DNA from: Phallusia mammillata | Taxonomy: Eukaryota; Chordata; Ascidiacea; Phlebobranchia; Ascidiidae | Length of the DNA stretch: 64,000 nt | Direction of reading: 5' to 3' | NCBI GenBank assembly: GCA_003260075.1 | Contig: QLIY01000699.1 | Span: forward strand, 1 to 64,000 | Shown here: one piece after another, positions 48,455 through 61,152 of the stretch | How the letters are laid out: the number at the start of each line of letters is the position of its first letter | Position numbering within the stretch: the stretch's first letter is position 1 | Translations under genes and position numbers: made by a program | The notes under the pieces: generated by a model | The model's database searches: none | Told to the model about the DNA's origin: nothing | Seen by the model: only the letters and a program-made list of their open reading frames with translations

Positions 48455-48643
48455 GTGCTATACATGGTCAAACACACACAGGTTGTGGACATTCATACCT
48501 TGCCATCCTTAAACTGTCTGTAGCATTGCATCTAATGTTCATGTTATCGTTGTTGTTTTTTCATTTATCCTGCTAAGTTAATAACTGATCCTCAATTGGT
48601 AACAAAACTCACCAGCTTTCATTTGCTGCTACCTAGCAGAAAT

Positions 48644-48835
48644 TGCAGAAAAACAACAATAGCCACAACGAGGCGAAAGAGAGCAAAATGCGCCCACGTT
48701 CAACAGCCACTTCCCAGAAACCGAATTGGCGACGGGGGGGGGGGTGCAGAAAAACAACAATTGCCACAACGAGGCGAAAGAGAGCAAAAAAAGCAAACGT
48801 TCAACAGCCACTTCCCAGAAACCGAATTGGCGACG
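48644..48835. repeat. Direct duplication split by 10 G
   Basis: Copies 48644-48734 and 48745-48835 with 10 extra G between them (run 48734-48744). They differ by about four bases, including one small indel. Confidence 0.9.
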
Positions 48836-48839
48836 CAAT

Positions 48840-50187
48840 TTTAACTGTTACGTCATTATGATGTCACTATTTCGTTTTGTCGTCACTCTGTGCAGCGAAA
48901 AGCTGTAACAGTTTTTTCTCCGTTTTTTAAACCGACTCTACCTATCGCTAGCGAAATAGAATTTTAAGAATTTAAACAACGTTTGTTCAACGTTTATAGA
49001 TTTATTACAAATTCTTATGTGTTATGGTTTTGTGTAGGTGTTGTTGTAGTTTTAAGTTGCTGTTTTTGTCCTTCCTGTGGTCAATATACACAACATTCCT
49101 TAATTTTAAATTTTATGTGATTTTGCTGTTGTTTCTTATCTTTTTCTGGTGTTTTAGTTTACAAAATCTCAACTAAATAGTAAAACTGACCACCAATGGT
49201 AACATGACAAACTCACAACAAACAACATTAATTATAACTTCCTCATTAAAATTAGATACCTACTTGCAAAAATCAACTTTAATGTTTTCATTGTGTTATG
49301 CTTTATGCATTCAACCGCGTGCCTTACATTGTGCTGTGTGTTTTCTTGTTGCTGTGGTGTGTGTTTATCTATATGTGTATATATTTGTGTTTGTTTGTTT
49401 GTGTGCTGTGTGTCTTTGTACCTTTGTCTTTGTACCTTTTGTACTTGTCGCCCATACGCGCCAGCCCTACCACCAAATGTTCTTCAAACCTGTCCATAGT
49501 GACGAAACATGTGACGTCATCATCTCGTGACGTCATAATCAGCGTCATCGCGTTGATTGTTCAGCCGGTTCGACCCCAAGTTCCACGGCCTCATTTATTT
49601 ATGAGATATTCTTTATAACAAAAGGCAAGCTCTGTCTGTATATATTTGTGTTCTTGTCTGTACATATTTGTTTTGTGGTGTACTTGTATCGTTCTTTACA
49701 ATCCGGCCTGGACAACTGCGACTACTTCCTTGCATCGCTTTCTCACTAACCCTGTTTTACTTAATTTAAATTATCACCGTTAGGTACTTTCCCAACTTTT
49801 CATCCTCCTGTTTTTGGTAACTTATATTTATCAATATTTTGGTTTGATTTCTCGTAAAATCAAAACGCTTCGATTTTTTCAAACAAAACAATAAAAATTT
49901 GGTGTGTTTGGTTTGCAATCGATTGTGTCATAAATGACTTATTGTCTGATAGGATCTCTTTATAAAATCACACTATTTTGCAATTTTTGACCAATTACTT
50001 GACCAACTATGCACCAGAGCAAAGTGACGTCACAGTCAAAGTGCGACACCTAACAAAAGCAAGAATTATACGTGCGTCACATCAAATATATACAAAAAAG
50101 AAATAGCTACAGCAGAAATATTCTTACAGCACACAACACACATTTAAATTGCGCGTCACAAAACAGGTGTTGATTTTATATTGATTT
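48840..50187. other. Intergenic stretch
   Basis: No gene seen. Contains a TG-rich low-complexity stretch at about 49360-49440 and TGACGTCA sites at 49512, 49528 and 50025. Confidence 0.45.
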
Positions 50188-50844
50188 TTAATACCTGTTA
50201 TCATAATCATCATCATCGTGCAAAGGTATGCCAGCCACTTTGCACCAACCTTTCGGATTGTCACACTCTGACACATACCTAACGTTTTTTTTGCCAAAGT
50301 GTTCGCCCAATATATTAACCATGTCTAGCAATAGGAAAGGCGAAGAGGACTCCGCAAGACCAAGTACACATTTTATAGATTCGTAAGTTTTAAGCATTCC
50401 AGTATTGACTTCTATATCACTTCCCATTTTCTCCAAGCTCCAGTTGGATGATTTTGGGTATTTGTTTTCGAAATTTTGGAGTGTGAAGGCAACATCAATA
50501 ACCTCGTTTTCTTCATTAGCAGCCTGCGGATGTGGGACGCTCTTTATTTCTTTTATCTGACTTTCAGTGAAAGTGCATAAAACTGCCTTTGCGGCCTCAT
50601 GCAAGCTTGATAAAACTGCTGTCCCATCTGTAGCAACTTTTTTTGCCGTTCCAGACACATTGCAGTCCTCAGTTGGTTCCGCATTTATTTTCCACAAGTA
50701 TCCATTCGCAAAACTGTTATCAAGTGAGTAGTAGATCACATTACCATCTTTGAGTTCCAGCCTTTGCCGGTTCATGGTGATCGAAAATTGGAAATCTTCT
50801 GAGTCACAAATGGAAGTTTTGGTCGCGAATTGAGATGAAGCCAT
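50188..50844 (-). CDS. Intronless gene, unknown family, member 1 (218 aa)
   Basis: A complete single-exon frame with ATG at 50844 and stop at 50188. It is the reference member of a family repeated at 58374-59021, 60991-61152, 62609-63190 and 63785-63983, all on the minus strand. Shared features are an N-terminal block IIYYSL(D/G)..FA.G.LW about residues 35-52, and a C-terminal block with HFG+.NVRYVS(E/D)C.NP.GWC, ending here in an Asp/Tyr-rich tail. There is no signal peptide, membrane helix or known catalytic motif; the protein is predicted soluble, cytosolic or nuclear. I do not recognise the family. Lack of introns in an intron-rich genome and local multiplication suggest spread by retroposition or recent tandem duplication. 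The upstream flank (50919-51127) is itself duplicated. Confidence 0.8.
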   Translation of the reverse strand: MASSQFATKTSICDSEDFQFSITMNRQRLELKDGNVIYYSLDNSFANGYLWKINAEPTEDCNVSGTAKKVATDGTAVLSSLHEAAKAVLCTFTESQIKEIKSVPHPQAANEENEVIDVAFTLQNFENKYPKSSNWSLEKMGSDIEVNTGMLKTYESIKCVLGLAESSSPFLLLDMVNILGEHFGKKNVRYVSECDNPKGWCKVAGIPLHDDDDYDNRY

Positions 50845-50918
50845 GTTTGTAATAGTTGCTTTCTACTAAACTTTTTTTTCTAATGTTAAACCTAAACATA
50901 ACTATTTATTCCTTTTTG

Positions 50919-51501
50919 ACAAAAACAAGTTGCTCCGAGGACTAGAAAAAGTACCCGAATGTCCTCCTTTTTAAACGAATTTCCGATTTACCAACTACAT
51001 AAGTGATAATTATGCCTTTAAAAACAGCCAAATAATAATCTGCAGCTTATTTTTTAAAGTATACAGATGGAGTTTACATTTTGTTTTGAAAAAAAGGTTA
51101 TTTTAGTGTGGTGATGTGATAAACGTTNATAAACTTTCGATTTTTTTCTAATGTTTAACCTAAACATAAACCACACAAACTGACAATTTTGTACAAAACT
51201 ACATTTTCAAGTTAAACCTTTGATTGGATTTGTAAGCTAAACTTAGGCCTACCATTTATCCTCTTTTTGGAGGACATGTCCTCCTTTTTAACAAAAACAA
51301 GTTGTGCTCCGAGGACTAGAAAAAGTACCCGAATGTCCTCCTTTTTTAACGAATTTCCGATTTACCAACTACATAAGTGATAATTATGCCTTTAAAAACA
51401 GCCAAATAATAATCTGCAGCTTATTTTTTAAAGTATACAGATGGAGTTTACATTTTGTTTTGAAAAAAAGGTTATTTTAGTGTGGTGATGTGATAAACGT
51501 T
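50919..51501. repeat. 210-bp direct duplication with single n
   Basis: 50919-51127 recurs at 51291-51501. Copy 1 stops at the single n at 51128, after which sequence diverges. No G-run separates this pair. It covers the likely promoter side of the 50188-50844 gene. Confidence 0.9.
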
Positions 51502-52686
51502 AAACTTTATCCGAATTATATTTTAATACCGTTTAATTTCTAAGGCTTGTTTTTTTGTGGGGCAATTGTTTTTTTGATTAATTCGGCCTCTAAAAAGTAA
51601 TTTTTCATGTTCTTTTCAACAAATCTTTTTGGGATAGAAATATGGTAGCCCTAGCTAAACCAAGTATTAATTCGATAATTACACGAGCATACAAATGCTT
51701 CAGGGCTGATCCCAGTCGTAAATACAAGATTATCAAGCCTACAAACCTAACGTAAAATAATTTTGCTGGAAAGTTCAAATGAATAAATAAAACCACTAGC
51801 AACAGAATGGAACTTGTGCTGCACTTTTCTATTTTATATACCAGCGCTAGACTTCCATTACTGCTTTAATGAACAAATTAAAGCAAACTTAAAATCTAGC
51901 AAGCCCTACATGGCCTGAATACAGACTGACATCTTAAGTTTTGAATCATAGCGAAAACATATACCTTGTCTTGCGAACACAACCCATTGCTCTACAAAGT
52001 ATGTTAACGTTTCCCGCCTTTTCGTGTGGTGTTTTAGCGGTTGCTGTTTAAACATTTGCTTGTTGGTTAAAAGGTTGGGGGGGGGGAATACAGATGGAGT
52101 TTACATTTTGTTTTGAAAAAAAAGATTATTTTAGTGTGGTGATGCGATAAACGTTCAACTTTATCCGAATTATATTTTAATACCGTTTAATTTCTAAGGT
52201 TTGTTTTTTTGTGGGGCAATTGTTTGTTTGATTAATTGGGCCCCCAAAAAGTAATTTTTCATGTTCTTTTTAACAATGTGTCCTCCCTTTCGGGATATTA
52301 ATTCGATAATTACACGAGCATACAAATGCTTCAGGGCTGATCCCAGTTGTAAATAAAAGATTATCAAGCCTACAAACCTAACGTAAAATGATATTGCTGG
52401 TAAGTTCAAATGAATAAATAAAACCACTGGCAACAAAATGGAACTTGTGCTGCACTTTTCCATTTTAAATGCCAGTGCTAGACTTTTCCATTACTGCTTT
52501 AATGAACAAATTGAAACCAACTTAAAATCTAGTAAGCCTTACATGGCCTGAATACAGACTGGCATCTAATATACCTTGTCTTGCGAACACAACCCATCGC
52601 TCTACTAAGTATGATAACGTTTCCCGCCTTTTTGTATTGTGTTTTAGCGGTTGCTGTTTAAACATTTGCTTGTTGGTTAAAAGGTT
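51435..52686. repeat. Large (about 600-640 bp) direct duplication split by 10 G
   Basis: Copies 51435-52076 and 52088-52686 with 10 G at 52077-52086. They differ by substitutions and several indels of up to tens of bases, the most diverged pair in the window. Confidence 0.9.
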
Positions 52687-52699
52687 AACTATATTCGAC

Positions 52700-55553
52700 C
52701 TTGTCTGGCGCGTATACCTGACTTACTGACGTCTCGCTGTAATAATACAAATTTTATGACATGGCTTCGTGTGACTTTAGTAACTAATAGTTGTTTTCAT
52801 TAAAGTCGGATATCTAGGGAAGGGGATGTACACATCAGCGCGCAAACTCAGTATGATGTTTTTTTGACAAAAAATAACAGAAAATATGTAGTAACTGCTT
52901 TAAACTGGAGAAAATATCCACTCAAACTTAAAATAAATCGTTTTTGACCATGTGGTTTTAGCTAGTACGTCATTATAATGTCACTGTTCATGTTTTGCTA
53001 AAACTTTTGGCAATAATTTCTCCGTTTCTAAATAATTTGCAACGAAATATAAATTTGAAAACGGCTGCCCTACCAGAAAATAAGCATACTGGCTTTAGAA
53101 AAGAATTTACCGCACACAGTTCTGTTGCGCTTGACTTCCAAAATACACTGATGATACTAGGTCGGTGATGCGCCTGACTTCTTGTGGTTAAACCACAAAC
53201 TTAAGGCGGGACGTATAAGCAAAATAAATTACCTACGTGTGGTCTAAGTGCTATCATGGGGACTGGCTTACGATAATAAATATCACCCTAATTCGATTTT
53301 TTCGTCAAGGTTACCACCGAATCTTACGGTACGTAACCAGCATAGATTCGTCCAATCGTGGTGTGGACATTTGAAAATAGCACACATGAATGGACGTTTT
53401 AGAATCGTTGTTAGTAACGTATGTTCTTCCGTAAATATATTCATAGTTGGTGTTTTATTTTACATTTTGTAACCAAAAATACAATAGTTTGGTGTTCCCA
53501 AATTTGACCGGGGATTTCGAGATAAGGCGAGTTGGTTATGTAAACTTGCCAGTTAAAGTTTCTTATATCAACCCTATACACATTTATATCTGAATCACTG
53601 CCCATAACTGGTTAATGCCAAGTTTCCCTGCACATATCGCTTAAACTAAAAGTGACATGGTCACAGCGAACAGGGTCTCAACTAAAAACAAGTTTAATAA
53701 AATATATAAATGCAAGACATTACAGTAACGGCAACGTAACTTCAAAAGTTCTAACACAACCACGTTTTCCAATCATCAGTCCAAACAACACGAGGCCTAA
53801 AAGGTAGTAGCCTATAGCGGTCGAAATAGTCACATGGTCTCGCGTCCAATCACAGCAATTCACGCGCATCGCGTCAACGTTCTGGATTATTATTGCGAGA
53901 TGGTAATGGATAAAGCATGTAACTTAAATGTAGCAGAACGTGAAAACGTGTCATTGCAAAAATAAGCTTAAAATAGAGACATATATAAAATAGAAAAAAA
54001 AATAAACTTAAATAGAAACATTTTAATGTTAAATATAGACAAACTGTGCGTGTAGCAACTTTGTTTGATTATTACTGTGTTTAGCAACGAAACACTTTTA
54101 TTTGTTCAAACAAACAACAGGAACGACGCTTCTCACAGCACTCGGACGACATCTAACGAACGTGAATCGGGTGTTGATGAATACAAAATAGAAAGGAGCA
54201 TTAAATCAGGGCACACCGTAATATTAAACGCTTTTGCAATCTATTCCACATTACAAGACTTTATTACCGCTTACCTATCCCAAGCACAATCGCTTTTTGC
54301 TTGCCTAAATAAATCTTTGAAAGTCCTTTCCTTATTGCAAGTATATTTCAAATTCGCGCAATTATAAACAGAGCGACAGGACTAGCCGATTACAAATATT
54401 TATATACTTCTATGCTTACTTTATTAGACACATCATCATTGGGGTTGCCGAAATGAAGGGTAGTGTTTTTTGCCATCCACGATATTTCTAGAAAAAAGAA
54501 TAAATACATTTGAAACCAAAGTCATGTCTTGATTTTAACAAGACGCGAGATTTTATTAAACATGAATCGGAATCGGGAAATCGGAAACAACCTTGTGGTA
54601 AAGGTTAGGTACATTACGATTATAACAAATTAGACACACTCATGTTCTGGAAAACAAAAGTCCAGATCCACCTTACAGTTAAATGCATGACTGTAGAGTT
54701 TCTATCTTAATATACATTTAACATTTCCCACCTGTTGGTTATTCATGGGATGTAACAAGAAACCACCGCAGCCAAATTTTGACCCAAATTTACGTCGACA
54801 TTCAAACAACAGGTACAATATATATATATACCCGTGGATCTTAAACTAAAACTACAGGAATGTGTTCTTGTCTAATAAGTCAAAAACCAAACAAAAATTC
54901 GACAGTTAGCCTTACCGTATGTTTTACCAAAATTCTGGGAATTCTTTATGTCAAGGACAGAAAAACACTTCCACAGAAATAAACACCTGGCAAATGCTGT
55001 TTGCGACACATCGCGACTCCTAAAAAAAAATAATGCTGTAAGCAACAGCCGTAAATAGGCGGAAAATGGGCAACAGGGCAATGCTTTTAAGAAACCGTTT
55101 CCGCGTCGCAAATATAACTGTAAAAATATTTAGTTAACGTTTTGTAAAAATTCTAGCGACGTTTGCTTGACGATAGCTGATTTAAATCGCGATATTATGC
55201 TTTACGCCTTGAAGCAGACGTTATATTACTTTTGCCGATTGTTTTAGTTTTATTTATACATACTTGTTGACCCGCAACGCCCTGTTTACACTGTACCTTT
55301 CTTTTTATTATTTATCAGTTGGGTTTAAAATAGGCCGCGGTATCAACACAAACTAATAACGTTTAACACTAGGAGTGGATATTTATAGCGATTTTAGTAC
55401 TTATAATACGCAAAGTTGCACCATCCTTCTGGATGCACATTTACGAAATGTTTCCGATTTGAACAATAGAGCTTTTTTAGCCAATCACAAAGGCAGAAGT
55501 TTGCGGGTTGTCGTTGCGTCTCGTCCGAGTTGCTGAGGTTACTTTGACCACAG
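52700..55553. other. Intergenic stretch without a supported gene
   Basis: AT-rich, with only short open frames lacking recognisable domains. A short TA repeat lies near 54815-54830. Confidence 0.45.
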
Positions 55554-55676
55554 TGTGATGTTTGTATTTATCGCTAGATGTCGTCCCTGTGTTATGACGT
55601 CACGTGTTGTATATAACCATGTACCGCGTCTTAAACGTGGCAGTCAATACAGACAACCGCCTGAAGGTTCATGACA
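55554..55676 (+). repeat. Possible retrotransposon LTR remnant
   Basis: It begins TGTGATG and ends ATGACA. It contains TATATAA near 55611 and a TGACGTCA site at 55595. Three bases later, TGTCAGAAGTGG (55680-55691) is complementary to the 3' part of a Leu-type tRNA and could be the primer-binding site. I saw no second copy of this LTR in the window, so its left boundary is a guess. Confidence 0.4.
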
Positions 55677-55679
55677 TAA

Positions 55680-55691
55680 TGTCAGAAGTGG
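55680..55691 (+). other. Possible primer-binding site (tRNA-Leu-like)
   Basis: TGTCAGAAGTGG matches the complement of a typical tRNA-Leu acceptor end without its CCA-adjacent bases. Its position between an LTR-like segment and gag-like sequence supports the call. Confidence 0.45.
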
Positions 55692-55797
55692 CTTTTGAAA
55701 GCAATATGGAAGGTTCGTTCTCAATGCCTGTAGCTACGCAATGGAATGGGAATGTGTCACAAAACTGAGGTAAGTTTACTAGGGATTTAGGTTTTAT

Positions 55798-56326
55798 TTG
55801 ACAGCTGTTGGTGATTGCGGGAAGGCTACAAAAGTTAAACATCTATGTTGCTCCACGTTTTTGGAGAACAAGGTCAAACCAACGTTTAAATTTGAAGAAG
55901 GACAAGAAATGCACTTTGAAGCTGTGAGCAATAAATTGGAAAACTACTGTTGTCCGATAAAGAACATCACCAGCAAGCGATACAGGTTTTTATCTAGAAA
56001 CCAAAATGATGGTGAAAGAATAGATGCTTTTATAACCGATTTGAAAAAAAATGTCTAAAATCTGTGATTTAGGTGAACTATTATTGGTATCAAGTGTGAT
56101 CAACTTCAATGTTTCGACCAACTAATTCTACCAGTTTTAGCTTGGATGCTGCTCAATGCACACCACGCGGCGGCAACCATTTTCCAGTGCCTCGAGTTTG
56201 CAGATTCTGCGCGTTGCTACATGACGTTAGAACGTGTCCTGCCTGAGAAAGGCGATGTTTGAAGTGTGGTGGAAGAAATCACTTCGCTCGATGTTGCAGT
56301 GCAGCTAATCACTAGCAAGCGCAACG
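55798..56326 (+). pseudogene. Decayed gag of a Ty3/gypsy-like retrotransposon
   Basis: The segment to 56058 reads as a gag capsid-like piece (RYRFLSRNQNDGERIDAF and following). After stops and frame changes, two zinc-knuckle-like motifs follow at about 56195-56315. The second, CLKCGGRNHFARCC, fits CX2CX4HX4C. Several stops and shifts interrupt the frame, so it is not functional. Confidence 0.7.
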
Positions 56327-56351
56327 CGCGGATACAATTCAGACTTGCAAC

Positions 56352-56650
56352 ATGCAATCTGTAAGTGCTACTAGTTCACCAAAAGATTGGCTTGTTTACA
56401 TTTTTGTGCTTTCATGTACACTTCGTTTTAAGATAGATACGGGAGCCCAAGTAAATAGTCTGTCACGAAATGATTTGCAATAACTTCAGGGACGTCCATA
56501 TGTTTCTTCTACTAATATTCGATTGATCTCATATACTGGCCACCATATTCCAGTTTGTGGGACAGTTAGTTTAACACTTCAATACAGAAAGCAGTCATTT
56601 ACTCTACCATTTACTGTTGTTGGAATTATTGCAATGCCATTCATATCGAT
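56352..56650 (+). pseudogene. Decayed retrotransposon aspartic protease
   Basis: FKIDTGAQVNSLSRNDL carries the retropepsin DTGA active-site motif at 56436-56447. After a stop, sequence continues with ISYTGHHIPVCGTVSL, typical of the protease flap region. Downstream reverse transcriptase is not recognisable. The element appears truncated or too decayed beyond about 57 kb. Confidence 0.68.
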
Positions 56651-57395
56651 TTTTTATCGATTTTATCCCAGTAGTGTTTTCATCTTGCGTCGGGTCCACC
56701 ACAATTTTTCCACGAATATCCATTGGTAAAACGTCCAGCCAAAATTTAATAAATGATGTTTCTTTTTTTAACTCCGACTTTTTCTTACTGAGAGTCAACG
56801 AAATCCGCTATCTTTTATAAAGCTTTTTACCCTAAACATTCAAGCGATACTTTGTTCATCTCGTTGCAACTACCCTACTCCAACAGCAAAACAATAAGTC
56901 TGACCAGAAAACAAGTGCAATAACACTTGGTTTCCACCCAGTACAACATTAAATACTCGAATAAGGCAAACTATACCATTGGTTGAAATAGAGGTTACGG
57001 ATCTTTCAGTTCTTTTGCCGAAATTCCGCATGTTACATTTTTGCTCAAACACCAAATGAAGATTAAATTAACACCTCCCAACGATGCATTGTAAACTAGA
57101 CTGGCGTTTTACACTGGACACGTGCGGTGGCGAAGCTTTGTTCCGACTACACCTGTAAAAGTTTGGAATGTTAATTAGCATCGGAACAAAAATCCGCCTA
57201 CCCTACGCGGTAGGCAAGTTCAAAGCAAACCAAGCGCTGACCACGATTAACGAAAACATCAGGGTATTGTTCGCCATACAGAATTGTATGACGTAACTCT
57301 TAAGTCAACAATTGAGACAACAAAGCGCTTTATTAAATTTAATTTATTTGGCGCAATATCAAGGAGACGGCTAATCAATTTGGTCCGACAAAAAT

Positions 57396-57557
57396 TTAAA
57401 CAATACACAACTAAATTAGTCTGGGTACGTCATATTTGTCATAGCTTTGTGTGCACGAATCAAGTTTTTCAGGGGGGGGGGCTTAAACAATACACAACTA
57501 AATTAGTCTTGGTACGTCATATTTGTCATAGCTTTGTGTGCACGAATCAAGTTTTTC
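57396..57557. repeat. Direct duplication split by 10 G
   Basis: Copies 57396-57470 and 57483-57557 with 10 G at 57472-57481. About one difference seen (ctgggtac/cttggtac). Confidence 0.9.
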
Positions 57558-57716
57558 ACAGCACAAAGGCGACACCCAACGATTGTACCAATAAAATATG
57601 TGCTTAATACTATGTCCTCTTACAAATCATACTACGCCAGTCCTATTGAAGGGTGTGCCGTTATCACTGGTCTGCGTCAATACTTCAGGGCTGTTCCTAG
57701 TAACTAACAAACATTT

Positions 57717-57942
57717 TTGTTTTAATAATTTAGTTTGTAAGGTAAAAACTATATTATTTATTGAAAAAACTACGGCAAACTACAAATCGATTTCTCAACG
57801 TACACGACAAAAAGCGTAACACTCCAGGGGGGGGGGTTGTTTTAATAATTTAGTTTGTAAGGTTAAAATTATTTTATCTAACATTTATTGGAAAAACTAC
57901 GGCAAACTACAAATCGATTTTCAACGTACACGACAAAAAGCG
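57717..57942. repeat. Direct duplication split by 10 G
   Basis: Copies 57717-57815 and 57837-57942 with 10 G at 57827-57836. Copy 2 has a small insertion (atctaac) relative to copy 1. Confidence 0.9.
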
Positions 57943-57958
57943 TACAATGGATAAAAAC

Positions 57959-58342
57959 GTTTTTTTTTCGGGCGAAAAATGCTAAAGAGGAAAGTGACGC
58001 ATTCCAAACTTTTGCAATACTGTTGATTTTTGACAACTTTGATCTTTTTCCTACTATTTTTTCAAACTTTTAGCTTCTTTGGACTTGTTTTACATGCTAC
58101 ATGCTACAATAATAAAATCTAGAACATAAACAAGGTTACGCTTTGGGGGGGGGGTTTTTTTTTTCGGGCGAAAAATGCTAATGAGGAAAGTGACGCATTC
58201 CAAAATTTTATAATATTGTTCATTTTTGACAACTTTGATCTTTTTCCTACTATTTTTTTCAAACTTTTAGCTTCTATGGACTTGTTTTACATACTACATG
58301 CTACAATAATAAAATCTAGAACATAAACAAGGTTACGCTTTC
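57959..58342. repeat. 185-bp direct duplication split by 10 G
   Basis: Copies 57959-58144 and 58155-58342 with 10 G at 58145-58154. It ends just past the 3' end of the minus-strand gene at 58374-59021, that is, in its presumed 3' UTR. Confidence 0.9.
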
Positions 58343-58373
58343 CTAATCAGGCTACTTTAAAAACTACAGTGCT

Positions 58374-59021
58374 TCATTGAAGTTTGGAATGCATTTTTGG
58401 TTTTGGAATTTCTGTTTCTGCATGTTTAAGCCATTCTTTTTTCATCAAGCAGTTGGCCACATACACCACATTTTCGCAACCATATTCCTTTCCTAGCTGA
58501 AGCGCCATGTCCAGCAAGGCAAAATCAGTTTTGGATTCTGCGAAGCCGTAAACACATTCTTTGTCGCGATTAAATGGTCCTGTTTTAGTGTCAACTTCAA
58601 AGCCATTGACAAGAAAGCTGTTAGCAACGGTTGCTGGCATTGAATCACCGGCAAACCGAAAGGCAAATTGTTTTGCCTTGACCTCCACCGGTGAAGGCTT
58701 TACTGCAGTTGTTATTTTAACATTTTTGCAGCCTGTAAATGTTTTAGAAATCGCTTCCTCTGCTTCTTTTTCACCAATCTTTACCGAATCTCCCCGCCCG
58801 TTCGAAATTTTGATTTTTTCCACTGTCCCATGTACTTTGACGCTATAGGTGGGATTAAGCTGTACTCGCCACAAGCATCCATCAGCAAAACTTTTTCCAA
58901 GAGAATAATATATCAACAGCCCCTTTTTGTAATAGTCTTTTTTCGATTGCAATTCGGCGGAAAACTGAAACAATTTGTACATACCAGGGCTGCTTTGAAG
59001 TATTTGTTTCGAATTCGACAT
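58374..59021 (-). CDS. Intronless gene, unknown family, member 2 (215 aa)
   Basis: A complete single-exon frame from ATG at 59021 to stop at 58374. It aligns along its length with the gene at 50188-50844: YYSLGKSFADGCLWRV near residue 38, and YGFAESKTDFALLDMALQLG then VVYVANC in the C-terminal part. It is the most diverged member: the NVRYVSEC.NP.GWC block is reduced to ENVVYVANCLMKKEW, lacking the GWC motif. The Lys-rich C-terminal tail differs too. Function unknown. No signal peptide or membrane helix. Confidence 0.78.
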   Translation of the reverse strand: MSNSKQILQSSPGMYKLFQFSAELQSKKDYYKKGLLIYYSLGKSFADGCLWRVQLNPTYSVKVHGTVEKIKISNGRGDSVKIGEKEAEEAISKTFTGCKNVKITTAVKPSPVEVKAKQFAFRFAGDSMPATVANSFLVNGFEVDTKTGPFNRDKECVYGFAESKTDFALLDMALQLGKEYGCENVVYVANCLMKKEWLKHAETEIPKPKMHSKLQ

Positions 59022-59049
59022 GATAAATCAAAGTCAGGGTAACCTACAA

Positions 59050-60990
59050 AGTTTTTCGAACTAAAGTAGCAAATATTTACTGAAGATAAAAAGGTGTTTG
59101 AAATACGCTGTTGTGTACCATCGAAACAGCAAAGTGAGGACGAAACTTCAATGATTATTAAATAAAGTGTAGATGTCGTCAAAACATTTGCTCGTATAAT
59201 TTTGTTTACGTTAACCAAAGTGAAATTACGACACCAATGAGACCTAGAGTGAAGTCAATCAAGCCGTTTTGTTTCATACAAAAGTCCAAACCTGGCCCGG
59301 TTTAAAGCTTGGTTGGCCGGGATTTTTGTAACTAGAATCGCCTGCCTGAAGTATTGAACTATGCAAAAGTAAGTCTGATTCCCATTTGATAATTATTTAA
59401 CAAACTAAAAGGAGCTCTCTCAAACATTCCCTATATGATATATTGGCTCTGAAAACGGGTAATTCCTATATGTTTTATTGGTACTGAAAAAAGTAGCGTT
59501 GACATACCGTGCTTAGCGGTTTCTACAAAAATGTTTAAGTCCACTGCAACATGATCTATTTTATCACTTCTGAAATAAAGCAACCTTAGAATGGAACATC
59601 TCTTCGTTCCCAACATCAGATAAGTAGTTACCCAACCTCTCCCATGTCGAAAAATGATAAGAAAGAACTAAGCGTCATTGCGACCGTCGCCAATGGTACG
59701 AGAAAGTATTACAAGAGCTGACCTGATGTTATAATCAACAGTCTCAAGATGGCGTTGCCATGTGCCAGTGATCATGACGGCGAATCCAAGCGCCTTTTTA
59801 CTATACCTGTATGTTGAATACAGAATGTCAATCAACTTCAATAGCTTGAACAAGTAATATTTTGTCTGACAACTAAGCAGATGAAAAGGAATGCGAACAA
59901 TGCTCTTAATTAAAATTAAACTTCGCTTTGTTATTCAGAATAAGATTTAATACATTGGTTAGTTGGGAATGAAGTGCTTTAACCTAAAAGATCCATTTAA
60001 AAACCAGAGGACCTACAAAGCGTAGGCATACCTTACCACACCTACAAGCAAAGAGCCATTTTCTGATTTTAACAAGGACTATGTGCACTGTATTACGCCC
60101 AAAACGTTTTACGATGTTAGCCAAAAAGGAGCAATGTTATTTACTTTCTATGTGACAATACTGCCCGAAAGCACAAACAAGTTTGTATATCCGTTCTGAG
60201 ACGAAAATCCGGGCAAAGCCCTACAAGTCTTTGCAAAACTATATAGTTTGCTTGAACAAATGTGGGACGGCTAGTGCAAAATGTTTTACATTTTAAGATC
60301 TTATAAATGGCATCTTATTACAAGCTATCGGACGTAAAGCACACGGTGCTTTTTGTGGACCATTCAGGCGAATGTTTTACACCGCACCGAAAGCTGGCAT
60401 AAAGGATCAACATACGTCATCACAGCGAAACCCGGGTTCTGCCAAGCGCGAACCTGCTGGGGATTCATCTGGTGTTACCATCACCACCTGCGAGTTATTG
60501 GTGTGATGTAACTGCCCTTTACAGTTTGAACAGCGGCTTTAATATTTATCACGACTACGAACCATTACGAACTATATATTAATGATGTTACTGTTTCTTA
60601 CTTTCAAAACAGTTTGGAAATTAATGTTTTTCTCTGTTTCAAGTTTACTTGGTCTTTTTTGTCTAGTTTAATAATGCTTGGTGTAATCGATGTGTCATCA
60701 AATGTAAACGCATGTTGTCGACGAATTCACTTTATTATAAAAAAGGAACAAATCAACAAGCGATAAATCAGAATTTAATCATAAACTTATTTAACAATGT
60801 AAGCATACATGTAATTACCGTCATTATTACACAAAGGTGGGAAAATGTTGCTAATTTTCAGTTAGCTAATAGCCAATGAACACATCAACACAAAAAATAA
60901 CTAAAAGCGAAAATAACATGGTCATAAAGTTAGTATATATTTGTACATGTTCTTTACATAAGATATTGGGACAAAATTACCATTTGTAAG
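59050..60990. other. Intergenic stretch without a supported gene
   Basis: Only short frames; no recognised domain, RNA gene or clear repeat. Confidence 0.45.
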
Positions 60991-61152
60991 TTACAAGATA
61001 CGAGCAGAAGTACACCAACCGCCTGGACTGATGCATTCGGACACATACCTTACGTTTTCACGACCAAAATGATCGCCCAGCATATTTACCACCGTTAACA
61101 ACGAAAAAGGTGCAATGCCAAATACTTCAACAATACCATACACACATTGAAC
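60991..61152 (-). pseudogene. Unknown family, member 3: C-terminal fragment
   Basis: Minus-strand frame of 53 codons plus stop at 60991. It reads VQCVYGIVEVFGIAPFSLL and continues with LGDHFGRENVRYVSECI then GGWC. It is cut at 61152 by a 12-G run (61153-61164), beyond which no family sequence follows. It closely matches the end of the 62609-63190 member. Whether this is a broken gene or a complete gene cut by an assembly gap cannot be decided here. Confidence 0.75.
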
